IMG/VR virus record: IMGVR_UViG_3300021964_000096
Coordinates: 1 to 52,548 of that record
Length of the DNA: 52,548 nt
Origin: a virus
Direction: 5' to 3' (one strand)
The position numbers were made by a program, and so were the translations under genes. The notes beneath the pieces were generated by a model. The model had not been told where the DNA came from and did no database searches. It was given only the letters and a program-made list of their open reading frames with translations. Of the stretch, positions 1-6,212 are shown piece after piece (the first letter of the stretch is position 1; each line of letters starts with the position of its first letter).

Positions 1-202
1 ATCGTCAGCCAAAAAGTTAGTGCATCAGTGCACAGAGCTTGGCGGCGTAAATGATGGAAGCACCGTAATGGTCCATCAAATAGCTACGGACGGGCGAGGG
101 ATCGTTATGAACTCCGCGAGTAGCAAATAGCTAGATGACGAGGCAGGAGGGCAATCGCGACGATAAATTCTGCGGTTGTTTTCAGAGGCCGATTCTAGTG
201 GC
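1..202. other. protein-free structured region, left edge
   Basis: No convincing coding frame or complete tRNA is visible here. The stretch is near half G+C, clearly richer than the A+T-rich genes that follow, which suggests structured RNA. A short hairpin (CTAGT, loop GGCA, ACTAG) spans its end, at about 195-208. I found no T-loop consensus in it and no group I intron core motif. It may be the body of an RNA whose 5' end lies left of the window and whose 3' tRNA-like part follows. The strand is inferred only from the orientation of the T-arms downstream. Confidence 0.35.
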
Positions 203-290
203 AACTAGGTGTGGATGCAACAGGAGTTATTAAATTAACCAGAGTTCATTACTGCTGACGAGTATGAGGGTTCGATTCCCTCACTAGTTA
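203..290 (+). ncRNA. tRNA-like 3' half with T-arm (degenerate or interrupted tRNA/tmRNA)
   Basis: A perfect T-arm is present: stem GAGGG (266-270), loop TTCGATT (271-277), stem CCCTC (278-282). It is followed by a seven-base acceptor-like strand ACTAGTT (283-289) and base A290. AACTAGG at 203-209 could pair with six of those seven bases, but then the D and anticodon region is about 15 nt too long. No clean 5-bp, 7-nt anticodon arm can be drawn, and AACTAGG also fits a local hairpin. It could be a decayed class II tRNA or the 3' end of a larger RNA starting outside the window. No CCA is encoded. Confidence 0.4.
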
Positions 291-294
291 CAAA

Positions 295-370
295 TGTGCA
301 GCGAATAAATAACAAAGACGCGCACCGGTCTAACGACAGTGGTGCACCGCGCTTAGGAAATGACTGCACA
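295..370 (+). ncRNA. stem-bounded spacer RNA between two T-arm RNAs
   Basis: A seven-base helix TGTGCAG (295-301) with CTGCACA (364-370) closes the whole segment between the upstream T-arm and the tmRNA-like domain. Inside, GCACC and GGTGC can form a second helix flanked by GCGC repeats. No TTCRA T-loop is present, so it is not a tRNA. The location suggests a processing spacer or part of the neighbouring RNA. The function is unknown. Confidence 0.35.
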
Positions 371-373
371 CAC

Positions 374-452
374 GGGGGTGATTTGGTGTTGACGTAGTAG
401 AAAGCCTGCAAAGGAACTACTTCGGAAGACAGTTCGAGTCTGTCCACCTCCA
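374..452 (+). ncRNA. tmRNA-like tRNA-like domain with a minimal loop
   Basis: The 5' end, GGGGGTGATTTGGTGTTGAC, matches the conserved start of tmRNA (acceptor strand, then a stemless D-arm ending in TTGAC). The 3' end has CTTCGGAAG, then T-stem GACAG, loop TTCGAGT, stem CTGTC, then CACCTCC and A452. The acceptor GGGGGTG pairs with CACCTCC over all seven bases, with one G-U. In normal tmRNA the tag frame and pseudoknots, some 250-300 nt, lie between these halves. Here there is only a 5-bp helix (GTAGT 394-398, ACTAC 416-420) with a 17-nt loop. It has no tag frame ending in a stop and no encoded CCA. It could be a mimic or decoy, a degenerate tmRNA, or an unusual tRNA. The fold is directly visible; the function is inference. 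Confidence 0.5.
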
Positions 453-473
453 CTAATTTTAAACTATATAATT

Positions 474-671
474 ATGCCAAATATGAGTTATTGCCGTTTC
501 GAAAATACGGTAAGTGATATGCGAGACTGCATTAGTGCCATTGAAGATGGTGACACTAGCGATTTAAGCCCTAGTGAAATAAGAGCGCTTGATGAGTTTT
601 TAGGTCTAGCACATGAAATTACTAATCTCGAGTATGAAATTGAAGAAATACTAGGAGATTATGAAAATTAA
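474..671 (+). CDS. small conserved phage protein with MSYCRFENT motif
   Basis: This 65-aa acidic protein has the N-terminal signature MSYCRFENT followed by a DC pair and a helical C-terminal half (LDEFLGLAHEITNLEYEIEEIL). I recognise the signature from many small early proteins of tailed phages, but no function is established. Translation may begin at the second Met, four residues in. It is the first gene after the RNA region and overlaps the next gene by 11 nt, so the two are probably co-translated. Confidence 0.75.
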   Translation: MPNMSYCRFENTVSDMRDCISAIEDGDTSDLSPSEIRALDEFLGLAHEITNLEYEIEEILGDYEN

Positions 672-930
672 AGAAAAAGATTTAATAACTCTAGGTTTCG
701 AGCGAACTGACGTGTCTGAGAAAGAATCTGGTGCTAATTCGTTTTATTATTATACATTAGATTTTGGTGAAAATAAAGTTGTAAGTCTTATTAGTTCAAG
801 CGATGACGAAGTGGTAGATGATAATTGGCTTTTATCAATATTTGAAGACGAGTGTTTAGTAGTAAAAAAGCTAGAAGATTTAATTAGTTTTATAAATATA
901 ATGAAAAAATTTAATAAAAAAAAGAAATAA
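661..930 (+). CDS. small early protein with lysine-rich tail
   Basis: The protein has 89 aa. The N-terminal part (KDLITLGFERTDVSEKESG, then FYYYTLDF) resembles short proteins that recur in Bacteroidetes phages and prophages. The end is a run of lysines (KKFNKKKK). No catalytic motif, signal peptide or membrane segment is visible. The start overlaps the previous stop region, and the next gene begins 3 nt after its stop, so it belongs to the packed early operon. Function unknown. Confidence 0.7.
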   Translation: MKIKEKDLITLGFERTDVSEKESGANSFYYYTLDFGENKVVSLISSSDDEVVDDNWLLSIFEDECLVVKKLEDLISFINIMKKFNKKKK

Positions 931-933
931 ATT

Positions 934-1221
934 ATGAAAATTAAAGTAAAACAAATGACAAGCCCAAGGGCAGGTGTATTAATGTGTATTCATCCACCTG
1001 TAGCTAACCAATTTATTATCTATACAAGTGAAGGAAAATATTTCCAAAGCTACGATAGTATTATTGTTGCTATTGAAGACGGTAAAATAACGTTAGATGA
1101 AAACACTTGGAATTACTCACGCACAACTAGTAAATACAGAAATATATTTTTAGACGAAACGACTGCAGAAACTAGAGCTAAAATAGAATCAGGTGAGTAT
1201 GAACTAGAAGATCTTAATTAA
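934..1221 (+). CDS. conserved phage protein with VANQF...YFQSYDSIIV motif
   Basis: This 95-aa protein has the blocks VANQFIIYTSEGKYFQSYDS, a middle DGKITLD, and TTSKYRNIFL followed by an acidic tail. This family recurs among early genes of marine tailed phages; its role is not known. Alternating hydrophobic residues suggest a small beta-rich fold. The start follows an A/T leader (aaattATG) with no Shine-Dalgarno, in line with a Bacteroidetes host. It sits in the early plus-strand operon. Confidence 0.75.
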   Translation: MKIKVKQMTSPRAGVLMCIHPPVANQFIIYTSEGKYFQSYDSIIVAIEDGKITLDENTWNYSRTTSKYRNIFLDETTAETRAKIESGEYELEDLN

Positions 1222-1240
1222 TTCAAAAGAAAAATAAATT

Positions 1241-1492
1241 ATGAGTGATTACCAAGGATGGACTAATTACGCCACATGGCGTGTAAATTTAGAAATACTA
1301 AGCGACATAGAGTTTGAGAACAAAACGTCGGCAGATGACCTAAGAGAAATAGTAGAAGATATAGTATTTAGCCAATATGAGCTTAGCAACGGATCTCATT
1401 TAATTGAAGACTATGCAAGAGCTTTTATAAGTGAAGTTAATTTTTATGAAATAGCTCGGAGTATTAATGAAGAACTAGAATTACAATCATAA
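1241..1492 (+). CDS. GWTNYATWRVNLEI-motif phage protein
   Basis: This 83-aa protein opens with YQGWTNYATWRVNLEI, a signature shared by a large family of small phage and plasmid proteins (N-[YW]-x-T-W-x-V-x-L) of unknown function. The rest is acidic and probably helical. Its stop codon is followed at once by a 30-bp promoter-like element, which suggests that a transcription unit boundary lies here. Confidence 0.75.
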   Translation: MSDYQGWTNYATWRVNLEILSDIEFENKTSADDLREIVEDIVFSQYELSNGSHLIEDYARAFISEVNFYEIARSINEELELQS

Positions 1493-1522
1493 TACGATAA
1501 CTATTGGATAATATTAATGTAA
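1493..1522 (+). promoter_or_regulatory. 30-bp promoter-like element, copy 1
   Basis: The segment starts TACGAT, has GGATAATAT in the middle and ends ATGTAA. A second copy of identical length and layout lies before the tRNA-Gln gene, with 22 of 30 positions the same. It occupies one of the few gaps in the early block, 20 nt before the next start codon. The conserved ends and the ATAAT core suggest an early promoter; the sigma factor that reads it is not known. Confidence 0.5.
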
Positions 1523-1541
1523 CAAATAAACAATTATAACT

Positions 1542-1682
1542 ATGAAAATCAAAGGATTAACAGAACAAGACTGTGCTTTTGTATACTACGTCTTACGAGA
1601 CTGGTCACAAAACCATGAAAATTATGACGAACAAGATGTAGATGATGTCTACCAAATTGCTAAAAAATTTAAAACTTACTAA
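1542..1682 (+). CDS. 46-aa acidic early protein
   Basis: The ATG lies 20 nt after the promoter-like element, in an A/T-rich leader (ttataactATG). The protein is helical-looking, with CAFVYYVLRDW near the middle, an acidic DEQDVDDVYQ stretch and a basic end. No known motif. The next gene starts 2 nt after its stop. It is supported by gap filling, packing and codon use similar to its neighbours. Confidence 0.55.
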   Translation: MKIKGLTEQDCAFVYYVLRDWSQNHENYDEQDVDDVYQIAKKFKTY

Positions 1683-1684
1683 AT

Positions 1685-1831
1685 ATGAAATACCTTTATC
1701 AAGAACTAGATGAGTTGTTAAGTACTATTAAATACTCAGACGAAAGGGGTTTAGATGATCTATATGATAATCTATACTTCGAAGACATTTTAGAAACATG
1801 TAAAGAAATTGCAAAATATATAGAAGAATAA
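1685..1831 (+). CDS. 48-aa acidic early protein
   Basis: The product begins MKYLYQELDELLSTI and ends in EIAKYIEE. It is highly acidic and probably a short helical hairpin. No recognised domain. It fits between neighbours with 2- and 4-nt gaps, as expected for a co-transcribed mini-gene. Function unknown. Confidence 0.55.
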   Translation: MKYLYQELDELLSTIKYSDERGLDDLYDNLYFEDILETCKEIAKYIEE

Positions 1832-1835
1832 ACAT

Positions 1836-2084
1836 ATGAGATCAAACTTACTATCTCGGCTAAAGCCCGAGTTTAAAAAAGGCTTGGAAGACAACAAGGT
1901 TAGATATCCTGATATGACTAACGATATTGAGTTCTTACTTACTCAATTATTTTACTACGACGACTTAACTGTTCGTCAAGTGTTAAACATATTTGTGTTC
2001 TCTGACATGGAATATCTTGACAGAAAATCATTCGACTGGCGCTATGGTGAAGACGTATTCGAAGTTGAAAACAACGTAGCATAA
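1836..2084 (+). CDS. 82-aa early protein, unknown
   Basis: The protein has a basic N-terminus (LLSRLKPEFKKGLE), then mixed helices and an acidic C-terminus. No motif is recognised. Its last base is shared with the start of the next gene (TAATG), a sign of coupled translation. Confidence 0.65.
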   Translation: MRSNLLSRLKPEFKKGLEDNKVRYPDMTNDIEFLLTQLFYYDDLTVRQVLNIFVFSDMEYLDRKSFDWRYGEDVFEVENNVA

Positions 2085-2308
2085 TGGTTATGTGTGAATG
2101 GACGCTTGCAGATATTAAGAATAGAGCAAGCAATAAGGCTTTTGCAAAGGTTACAACGCTAACCTTAGATGTTGAAACTTACAAGGAAGACTTAAGAACA
2201 GGTAATATCGGAGGTGTTACTTATGAAGAGTTTGAACAAGTAGTAAAAGGCTACGAAAAAGAGCTACAAGTATGGAATTACATTACAGAATTAATAGAAA
2301 AACAATAA
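2084..2308 (+). CDS. 74-aa early protein, unknown
   Basis: The start is coupled to the previous stop (TAATG). A second Met two residues in is an alternative start. The protein contains CEWTLADIKNRA, then a helical segment rich in Glu and Lys. No known domain. It sits in the early operon, 4 nt before the next gene. Confidence 0.65.
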   Translation: MVMCEWTLADIKNRASNKAFAKVTTLTLDVETYKEDLRTGNIGGVTYEEFEQVVKGYEKELQVWNYITELIEKQ

Positions 2309-2312
2309 TAAT

Positions 2313-2822
2313 ATGAGTAAAAAACTAATTACACCAGAACTAATTAACGAAAGACTAGAAGCTAAAGGCTTCGGTGACATTCAAGCTAACAATGAAAACG
2401 CAGCTAGAAAATCAGTACTAAAACATTTCAGTGTAGAACTAACAGACAACTATGCCGGTAGTGCCGACTTCTATATATACGAAGAATCAACAGCTGATGG
2501 CTACTCAGTGTTTGTAGCTACTCACGACCTAAGTGTAGTAAATGTAAGCGAGAATATATACTATTACGACACTGATCTAAGTGGTGCTCTTATAGATTTT
2601 ATGAAATATTTCGCTAACGGCGATGAAGATTATCCTGAGGTTGTATATGTAGATGATCTTCACCAGCAATTTATTTATGATGCTATCGAGGAGTTATTTG
2701 TGTATTTAGCTGAAAGATTCGAAGAAGAAGTTATCGATGAACTAAAAAACGAAGGGTACGTGTATGATGATCCTAAAACAGAAGCAGAATTTATAAACGA
2801 AGTAAATAATATATTAAACTAA
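2313..2822 (+). CDS. 169-aa acidic early protein, unknown
   Basis: This is the largest of the first ten genes. It is strongly acidic (many Asp and Glu, few Arg) and has two apparent parts: an alternating beta-like N-terminal half, then a helical half with IEELFVYLAERFEEEVIDEL. No catalytic signature or membrane segment. Acidic early phage proteins are sometimes inhibitors or DNA mimics, but nothing here proves that. The gaps to its neighbours are 4 and 2 nt. Confidence 0.7.
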   Translation: MSKKLITPELINERLEAKGFGDIQANNENAARKSVLKHFSVELTDNYAGSADFYIYEESTADGYSVFVATHDLSVVNVSENIYYYDTDLSGALIDFMKYFANGDEDYPEVVYVDDLHQQFIYDAIEELFVYLAERFEEEVIDELKNEGYVYDDPKTEAEFINEVNNILN

Positions 2823-2824
2823 TT

Positions 2825-3088
2825 ATGACAGAAACAAAACAAAAATTACCAGAGTGGTTCAAAGGTATGCTATACACAGAAGGATTAATAGTAGAAAATC
2901 CATTTAGTGGAGAAGAATACGAGCTAAATAATGTAGAACTAAGTATGTATGACTTCTTAATGGGTTGTGCTTTGCTGTTTGAAAGAGCATCTAACAGAGT
3001 TAACGACGATATGATAAGAGACTACGAAAAAGGTATTAAATGGTTCAGGCAGAATAACCCTGAAGCTTATATGGCTTTGCTAGATTAA
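2825..3088 (+). CDS. 87-aa early protein, unknown
   Basis: The start lies in a typical A/T leader (ctaattATG). The protein has PEWFKGMLYTEG near the start and a helical second half with MYDFLMGCALLFERA and IRDYEKGIKWFRQ. No known family is recognised. It is the last gene before the second promoter-like element and the tRNA. Confidence 0.65.
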   Translation: MTETKQKLPEWFKGMLYTEGLIVENPFSGEEYELNNVELSMYDFLMGCALLFERASNRVNDDMIRDYEKGIKWFRQNNPEAYMALLD

Positions 3089-3100
3089 TTACAAACTAAA

Positions 3101-3130
3101 TACGATTGTCTTCGGATAATATGTATGTAA
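3101..3130 (+). promoter_or_regulatory. 30-bp promoter-like element, copy 2 (upstream of tRNA-Gln)
   Basis: Same length and layout as the copy at 1493-1522: TACGAT, a variable middle, GGATAATAT, two variable bases, ATGTAA. It ends 7 nt before the first base of the tRNA. That position is where a promoter core would be expected, with transcription starting at the tRNA or just before it. Confidence 0.55.
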
Positions 3131-3137
3131 TAACATT

Positions 3138-3210
3138 TGTCTCATGGTGTAATTGGCAACACGTTGGTTTTTGGTACCAAAGAGTCTAGGTTCGATCCCT
3201 GGTGAGACAA
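3138..3210 (+). tRNA. tRNA-Gln (anticodon UUG)
   Basis: A complete 73-nt cloverleaf is present. The acceptor TGTCTCA pairs with TGAGACA. The D-arm is GTGT/ACAC. The anticodon stem TTGGT/ACCAA carries loop TTTTGGT, giving anticodon TTG. The T-arm is CTAGG, TTCGATC, CCTGG. The discriminator is A and CCA is not encoded. It is the only complete tRNA in the window. It decodes CAA, which is common in these A+T-rich genes; TAG and TAA are used as stops, so it is not a stop suppressor. Confidence 0.95.
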
Positions 3211-3239
3211 CAATTATTAACAATTAAATTAAATAACTT

Positions 3240-3473
3240 ATGAATAGATTAATTTTACCAATGCAAAGCGTAGAAGTTAATTCAACAGCTATAAGCAAAG
3301 CTGATTATGAATATGACAACTACAAATTAACGTTAACTTATAAAAACGGTAGTTCTTATAGTTATACTAAAGTTCCAAACTTCGTGTTTGAAGGCTTAAG
3401 ATTATCTCAATCTAAAGGCAAGTTTATTAACAAGTATGTGTTATCAACTTATAACTATAGAAGAGTTTCGTAG
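3240..3473 (+). CDS. KTSC-domain protein
   Basis: This 77-aa protein matches the KTSC domain: an early V-x-S/T-x-x-I segment (VEVNSTAISK), YKLTLTYKNGSSYSYTKVP in the middle, and SKGKFINKYV near the end. KTSC domains are found alone in phage proteins and fused to lysyl-tRNA synthetases and other enzymes; binding of a nucleic acid or ligand has been proposed but not shown. It is the first gene after the tRNA. The next gene starts directly after its stop. Confidence 0.75.
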   Translation: MNRLILPMQSVEVNSTAISKADYEYDNYKLTLTYKNGSSYSYTKVPNFVFEGLRLSQSKGKFINKYVLSTYNYRRVS

Positions 3474-3752
3474 ATGACAGATGAAGAAATGAGCAAGTTG
3501 GCTGACATTATTGTCGACAAGATAATACAAAGACAAAAAGCTTATGACGAAGAGTTTAAAGCCGATATTCAAGCGATGGTAGGTGAAAATACCGACCTTG
3601 AGTTCGGCGTTATAACTCAAGATGAGCTTATAATTCAAGAAATAGATAGTCTTCAAGAAAGATTAGCACAACTAGAAGAAAAAGAAGACTACGAATCAGC
3701 AAGGATCGTAGCAAATAAAATTAAACACTTAAAAAATAAATACAATTTATGA
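3474..3752 (+). CDS. small coiled-coil protein with UVR-like motif
   Basis: The protein has 92 aa. Residues about 62-90 (LQERLAQLEEKEDYESARIV, then KIKHLKNKY) match the UVR motif of UvrB/UvrC and related regulators, a helical hairpin used for protein contact. The N-terminal half is helical and rich in Lys and Asp. The nuclease and ATPase parts of UvrB or UvrC are absent. It could be an adaptor or anti-repair protein; this is speculative. It overlaps the ligase start by 4 nt (ATGA). Confidence 0.65.
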   Translation: MTDEEMSKLADIIVDKIIQRQKAYDEEFKADIQAMVGENTDLEFGVITQDELIIQEIDSLQERLAQLEEKEDYESARIVANKIKHLKNKYNL

Positions 3753-4576
3753 TAAAACCAATGCTCGCATACAAAGTAGACAAAAAACCTGTCGACTGGT
3801 CCGAGAAAGTATTCATACAACCTAAGCTTGACGGTATTCGTTGTATATTCACTAAAGATGGTGCATACTCTCGTACAGGTAAAGAATTTAAAAACCTAGC
3901 TCATATCAAGTATGATCTAACAGACTTTTTTAGAAAAAATCCAAACACTGTACTAGACGGTGAGTTGTATAATCATGCTCTAAAAGACGATTTTGAGAAA
4001 ATCGTATCATTGGTCAGAAAAACTAAACCGACTGAAGACGATCGCCGAGATGCACAACATTTAGTACAATATCACGTGTATGATACTATAGCTGAAGGTC
4101 CTGATTACGAGTCTCGTTTTAACTGGCTAAGAACTAATTTACCTATCGCAGCTTCAATGACACTTATTAAAAATACAGTTGTTGATAGCTATGATGAAGC
4201 TAAAATGTTACACAACGTACACTTAGCTCAAGGCTACGAAGGCTCTATGCTCCGTCTTAATAAACCGTATGAACAAAAACGTTCTTACAACTTACAGAAG
4301 TTTAAAGACTTCAGTGACACCGAAGCTACTATTATCGGTTATGAAGCTGGCAAAGGCAAGTTTACAGGTCTTATTGGCAAGTTCTTTATGCAAGATGATG
4401 ACGGTAATGAGTTTGGTTGTCCTATCGGTAAAGGTTATAACTTTGCTGATCGTAAAGCTATATTAGACAATGTACACGACTATATCGGTCAACGCGCTAC
4501 ATTTACTTATTTTCAACGAACACAAGCAGGTTCATATAGACATCCGCTTTTTAAAACACTTAGAAATTATGAATAG
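3749..4576 (+). CDS. ATP-dependent DNA ligase
   Basis: This 275-aa protein has the short two-domain form typical of phage ligases. The adenylation motif I is PKLDGIR with catalytic Lys26. A DGELYNH block is the likely motif III, EGSMLRL is motif IV and LQKFKDF is motif V. The C-terminal part (from about residue 195, ATIIGYEAGKGKFTG) is the OB-fold. It seals nicks during replication and recombination by ATP-dependent adenyl transfer. It lies in the early operon, and its last codons overlap the following small gene. Confidence 0.9.
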   Translation: MIKPMLAYKVDKKPVDWSEKVFIQPKLDGIRCIFTKDGAYSRTGKEFKNLAHIKYDLTDFFRKNPNTVLDGELYNHALKDDFEKIVSLVRKTKPTEDDRRDAQHLVQYHVYDTIAEGPDYESRFNWLRTNLPIAASMTLIKNTVVDSYDEAKMLHNVHLAQGYEGSMLRLNKPYEQKRSYNLQKFKDFSDTEATIIGYEAGKGKFTGLIGKFFMQDDDGNEFGCPIGKGYNFADRKAILDNVHDYIGQRATFTYFQRTQAGSYRHPLFKTLRNYE

Positions 4577-4775
4577 AGATAAACATATATGGGAAGGCTG
4601 GACAGTTGGTGACTTTATTGACGATATAGAAGTTACATTTAACTATCGATCAAAGTATTCTAACTTTTGGAAATCTAAAGAAGATCTTAAAAAATGGGTT
4701 GCGTCAGAACAGCCTTATTACAAGAAACACATACCAGAAGTGTATAATTATTTCTTAAAAAAATCAGGATTATGA
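4569..4775 (+). CDS. 68-aa protein with WEGWTVGDFI motif
   Basis: The ATG at 4569, overlapping the ligase end by 8 nt, is chosen over a longer in-frame start inside the ligase gene. It begins MNRDKHIWEGWTVGDFIDD, a motif I recognise from small phage proteins of unknown function. The rest is basic and aromatic-rich (YRSKYSNFWKSKEDLKKW), consistent with nucleic-acid contact, though unproved. Confidence 0.65.
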   Translation: MNRDKHIWEGWTVGDFIDDIEVTFNYRSKYSNFWKSKEDLKKWVASEQPYYKKHIPEVYNYFLKKSGL

Positions 4776-4879
4776 GTAAACTTATATGGAAACTATACAA
4801 TGAAAATATGATAAGTGAAGAGGTTGTACATCAACTTCTTGACTGTCATTATAACAGAGTTAACAATAAAAAATACTAA
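4772..4879 (+). CDS. 35-aa mini-protein
   Basis: The frame overlaps the previous stop (ATGA) and the next start (TAATG), so it fills the space exactly. The product begins MSKLIWKLYNENMISEE and is mostly helical with a basic end. No domain can be assigned. The double translational coupling is the main support. Confidence 0.5.
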   Translation: MSKLIWKLYNENMISEEVVHQLLDCHYNRVNNKKY

Positions 4880-5352
4880 TGAATATATTTTATTTACACG
4901 AAAACCCATACTTAGCTGCTACATACTTTTATGATAAGCATAAGGTTAAGATGATACTAGAGTGTGCTCAAATGCTTTGTACAGCTCATCACGTATATGG
5001 AAATGGTGACAATGTACCTTATAAGAAAGCACATTTAAATCATCCGTCTACAATATGGGCTAGATCAAGTAAGTCAAATTATTATTGGCTATACGATCAC
5101 ATGCTGAGTATCGGTAAACAATATACTAAGCGATATGGTAAGTATCATTTAAGTATTGAGAAATGTAGAGAAGCTTTAGCGTTTGCGCCTGTAGGTATGC
5201 CTGACACTGGTTTTACAGAACCACCACAATGTATGCCTGATGAGTATAAAGTTGAAGGCGATAGTGTATCAGCGTATTGGAATTATTATGAAGCTGAAAA
5301 AGTTTCAGTAAGAAACAAAGGTGAAGCAATAATAACAAGACCAAATGGGTAG
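4879..5352 (+). CDS. pyrimidine-dimer-glycosylase-like phage protein (Pyr_excise type)
   Basis: The protein has 157 aa. The N-terminus MNIFYLHENPYLAATYF then DKHKVKMILECAQML follows the pattern of the Pyr_excise family (T4 DenV-related) and of a conserved marine-phage group. Further blocks are NHPSTIWAR, YWLYDHML, KRYGKYH and QCMPDEYK. T4 DenV cuts DNA at UV-induced pyrimidine dimers; many members of this phage group are untested and some lack clear catalytic residues. It could help repair sun-damaged phage DNA. The family call is moderately sure, the activity is not. Confidence 0.6.
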   Translation: MNIFYLHENPYLAATYFYDKHKVKMILECAQMLCTAHHVYGNGDNVPYKKAHLNHPSTIWARSSKSNYYWLYDHMLSIGKQYTKRYGKYHLSIEKCREALAFAPVGMPDTGFTEPPQCMPDEYKVEGDSVSAYWNYYEAEKVSVRNKGEAIITRPNG

Positions 5353-5470
5353 AACTAGAGAATTATTTGAACAAATGAGGTTGGAATCAGAAAATGATTA
5401 TAATAATAATCATATTTTTTACCAACAATTAATACCAACTGAGGACTATGACAACAGCCCTCGAATATAA
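5345..5470 (+). CDS. 41-aa mini-protein
   Basis: The ATG overlaps the end of the previous gene by 8 nt. The product (MGRTRELFEQMRLESEND, then an Asn-rich stretch and FYQQLIPTEDYD) has no recognised domain. It fills the gap before the next gene. The end with aromatic and Asp residues is unlikely to be structured. Confidence 0.45.
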   Translation: MGRTRELFEQMRLESENDYNNNHIFYQQLIPTEDYDNSPRI

Positions 5471-5484
5471 ATAGTAATAAGCTT

Positions 5485-6105
5485 ATGTCACACGAAAGAA
5501 ACCTTGATTATCTTATCAAGAGACGTATTATATACCGTAGATCACCGATCACAGACAAACCAACAGAATCGTTTGACTGGGGTGATTACTATGAAAATGG
5601 TACATATGAATGCTATGAATTATTTCGTAGCAAAGCTAAGATAACAACATACAAATCTCTTAAGTGGCATATGCTTGTTCTATGGTATTTAAACCCTCAA
5701 CTAGATCAAGATGAGTTTCAAGCTTTATTTAAGTATATATGTAACAAGCGCACTGGTTTTATAACATTCAATGTTAATGAATCGTTGCTATACACAATGG
5801 TATATGAAGTGAGTATGATGGATTTAGATAAACCACCAAGAAACAAACAGCGTAAGATTATCTTCAAAGAGTTTTGTAAACTTACAACTGAAGAAAAATT
5901 AAGTGTTGTAGGCAAAATGGTAGGTCGATCTAAGTCAATACACGAAGATGATATTTATCAGTGCATGTTAGATATACACGATATGGGTAAAAAAATAACA
6001 ATAAGCAAAATAGCAGGTTTATTAGATTGCTCAGCTAGAACAATACATAGAAATATGGGTATGGATCTTAAGAAAGAAAAAGAATTATTAAATCAAGAAT
6101 TATGA
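5485..6105 (+). CDS. putative DNA-binding protein with C-terminal helix-turn-helix
   Basis: The protein has 206 aa. The C-terminal 40 residues, ITISKIAGLLDCSARTIHRNM, form a convincing helix-turn-helix: a helix, a turn around the DCS, then a recognition helix. The N-terminal part is aromatic and basic, with WGDYYENGTYECYELF and SLKWHMLVLWYL, and does not match a family I can name. Because it lies directly upstream of the sigma factor it may be an early transcription regulator. That role is inference. Confidence 0.65.
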   Translation: MSHERNLDYLIKRRIIYRRSPITDKPTESFDWGDYYENGTYECYELFRSKAKITTYKSLKWHMLVLWYLNPQLDQDEFQALFKYICNKRTGFITFNVNESLLYTMVYEVSMMDLDKPPRNKQRKIIFKEFCKLTTEEKLSVVGKMVGRSKSIHEDDIYQCMLDIHDMGKKITISKIAGLLDCSARTIHRNMGMDLKKEKELLNQEL

Positions 6106-6212
6106 AAAAAGACTTTAATGAGTGGATGGCGAGTATAGGTAATATATACTACGCCGATAACAGGCTAATGTCACAAGCTTTTGAAAAAATAGAAGAATAT
6201 GAAGAAATATAA
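6102..6212 (+). CDS. 36-aa mini-protein
   Basis: The frame starts inside the previous stop (ATGA) and overlaps the sigma gene by 14 nt. The product starts MKKDFNEWMASIGNIYY and has an acidic end. It resembles many short phage peptides, with no assigned role. It is supported by packing only. Confidence 0.45.
   Translation: MKKDFNEWMASIGNIYYADNRLMSQAFEKIEEYEEI

Noticed and set aside
1-230. Group I intron or RNase P RNA
   Set aside because: No P7/S core motif and no RNase P universal elements were found by eye.
374-452. Permuted (two-piece) tmRNA together with the T-arm at 266-290
   Set aside because: The acceptor strand at 283-289 does not pair with the 5' strand at 374-380, which instead pairs with 445-451 in normal order.
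235-453. 72-aa minus-strand open frame over the RNA region
   Set aside because: It runs antisense to the two T-arms and has no family resemblance; open frames in G+C-richer RNA are expected by chance.
3138-3210. Suppressor tRNA and recoded stop codons, as in some crAss-like phages
   Set aside because: The anticodon is UUG, not CUA, and genes such as nrdA end at TAG within a standard reading frame.
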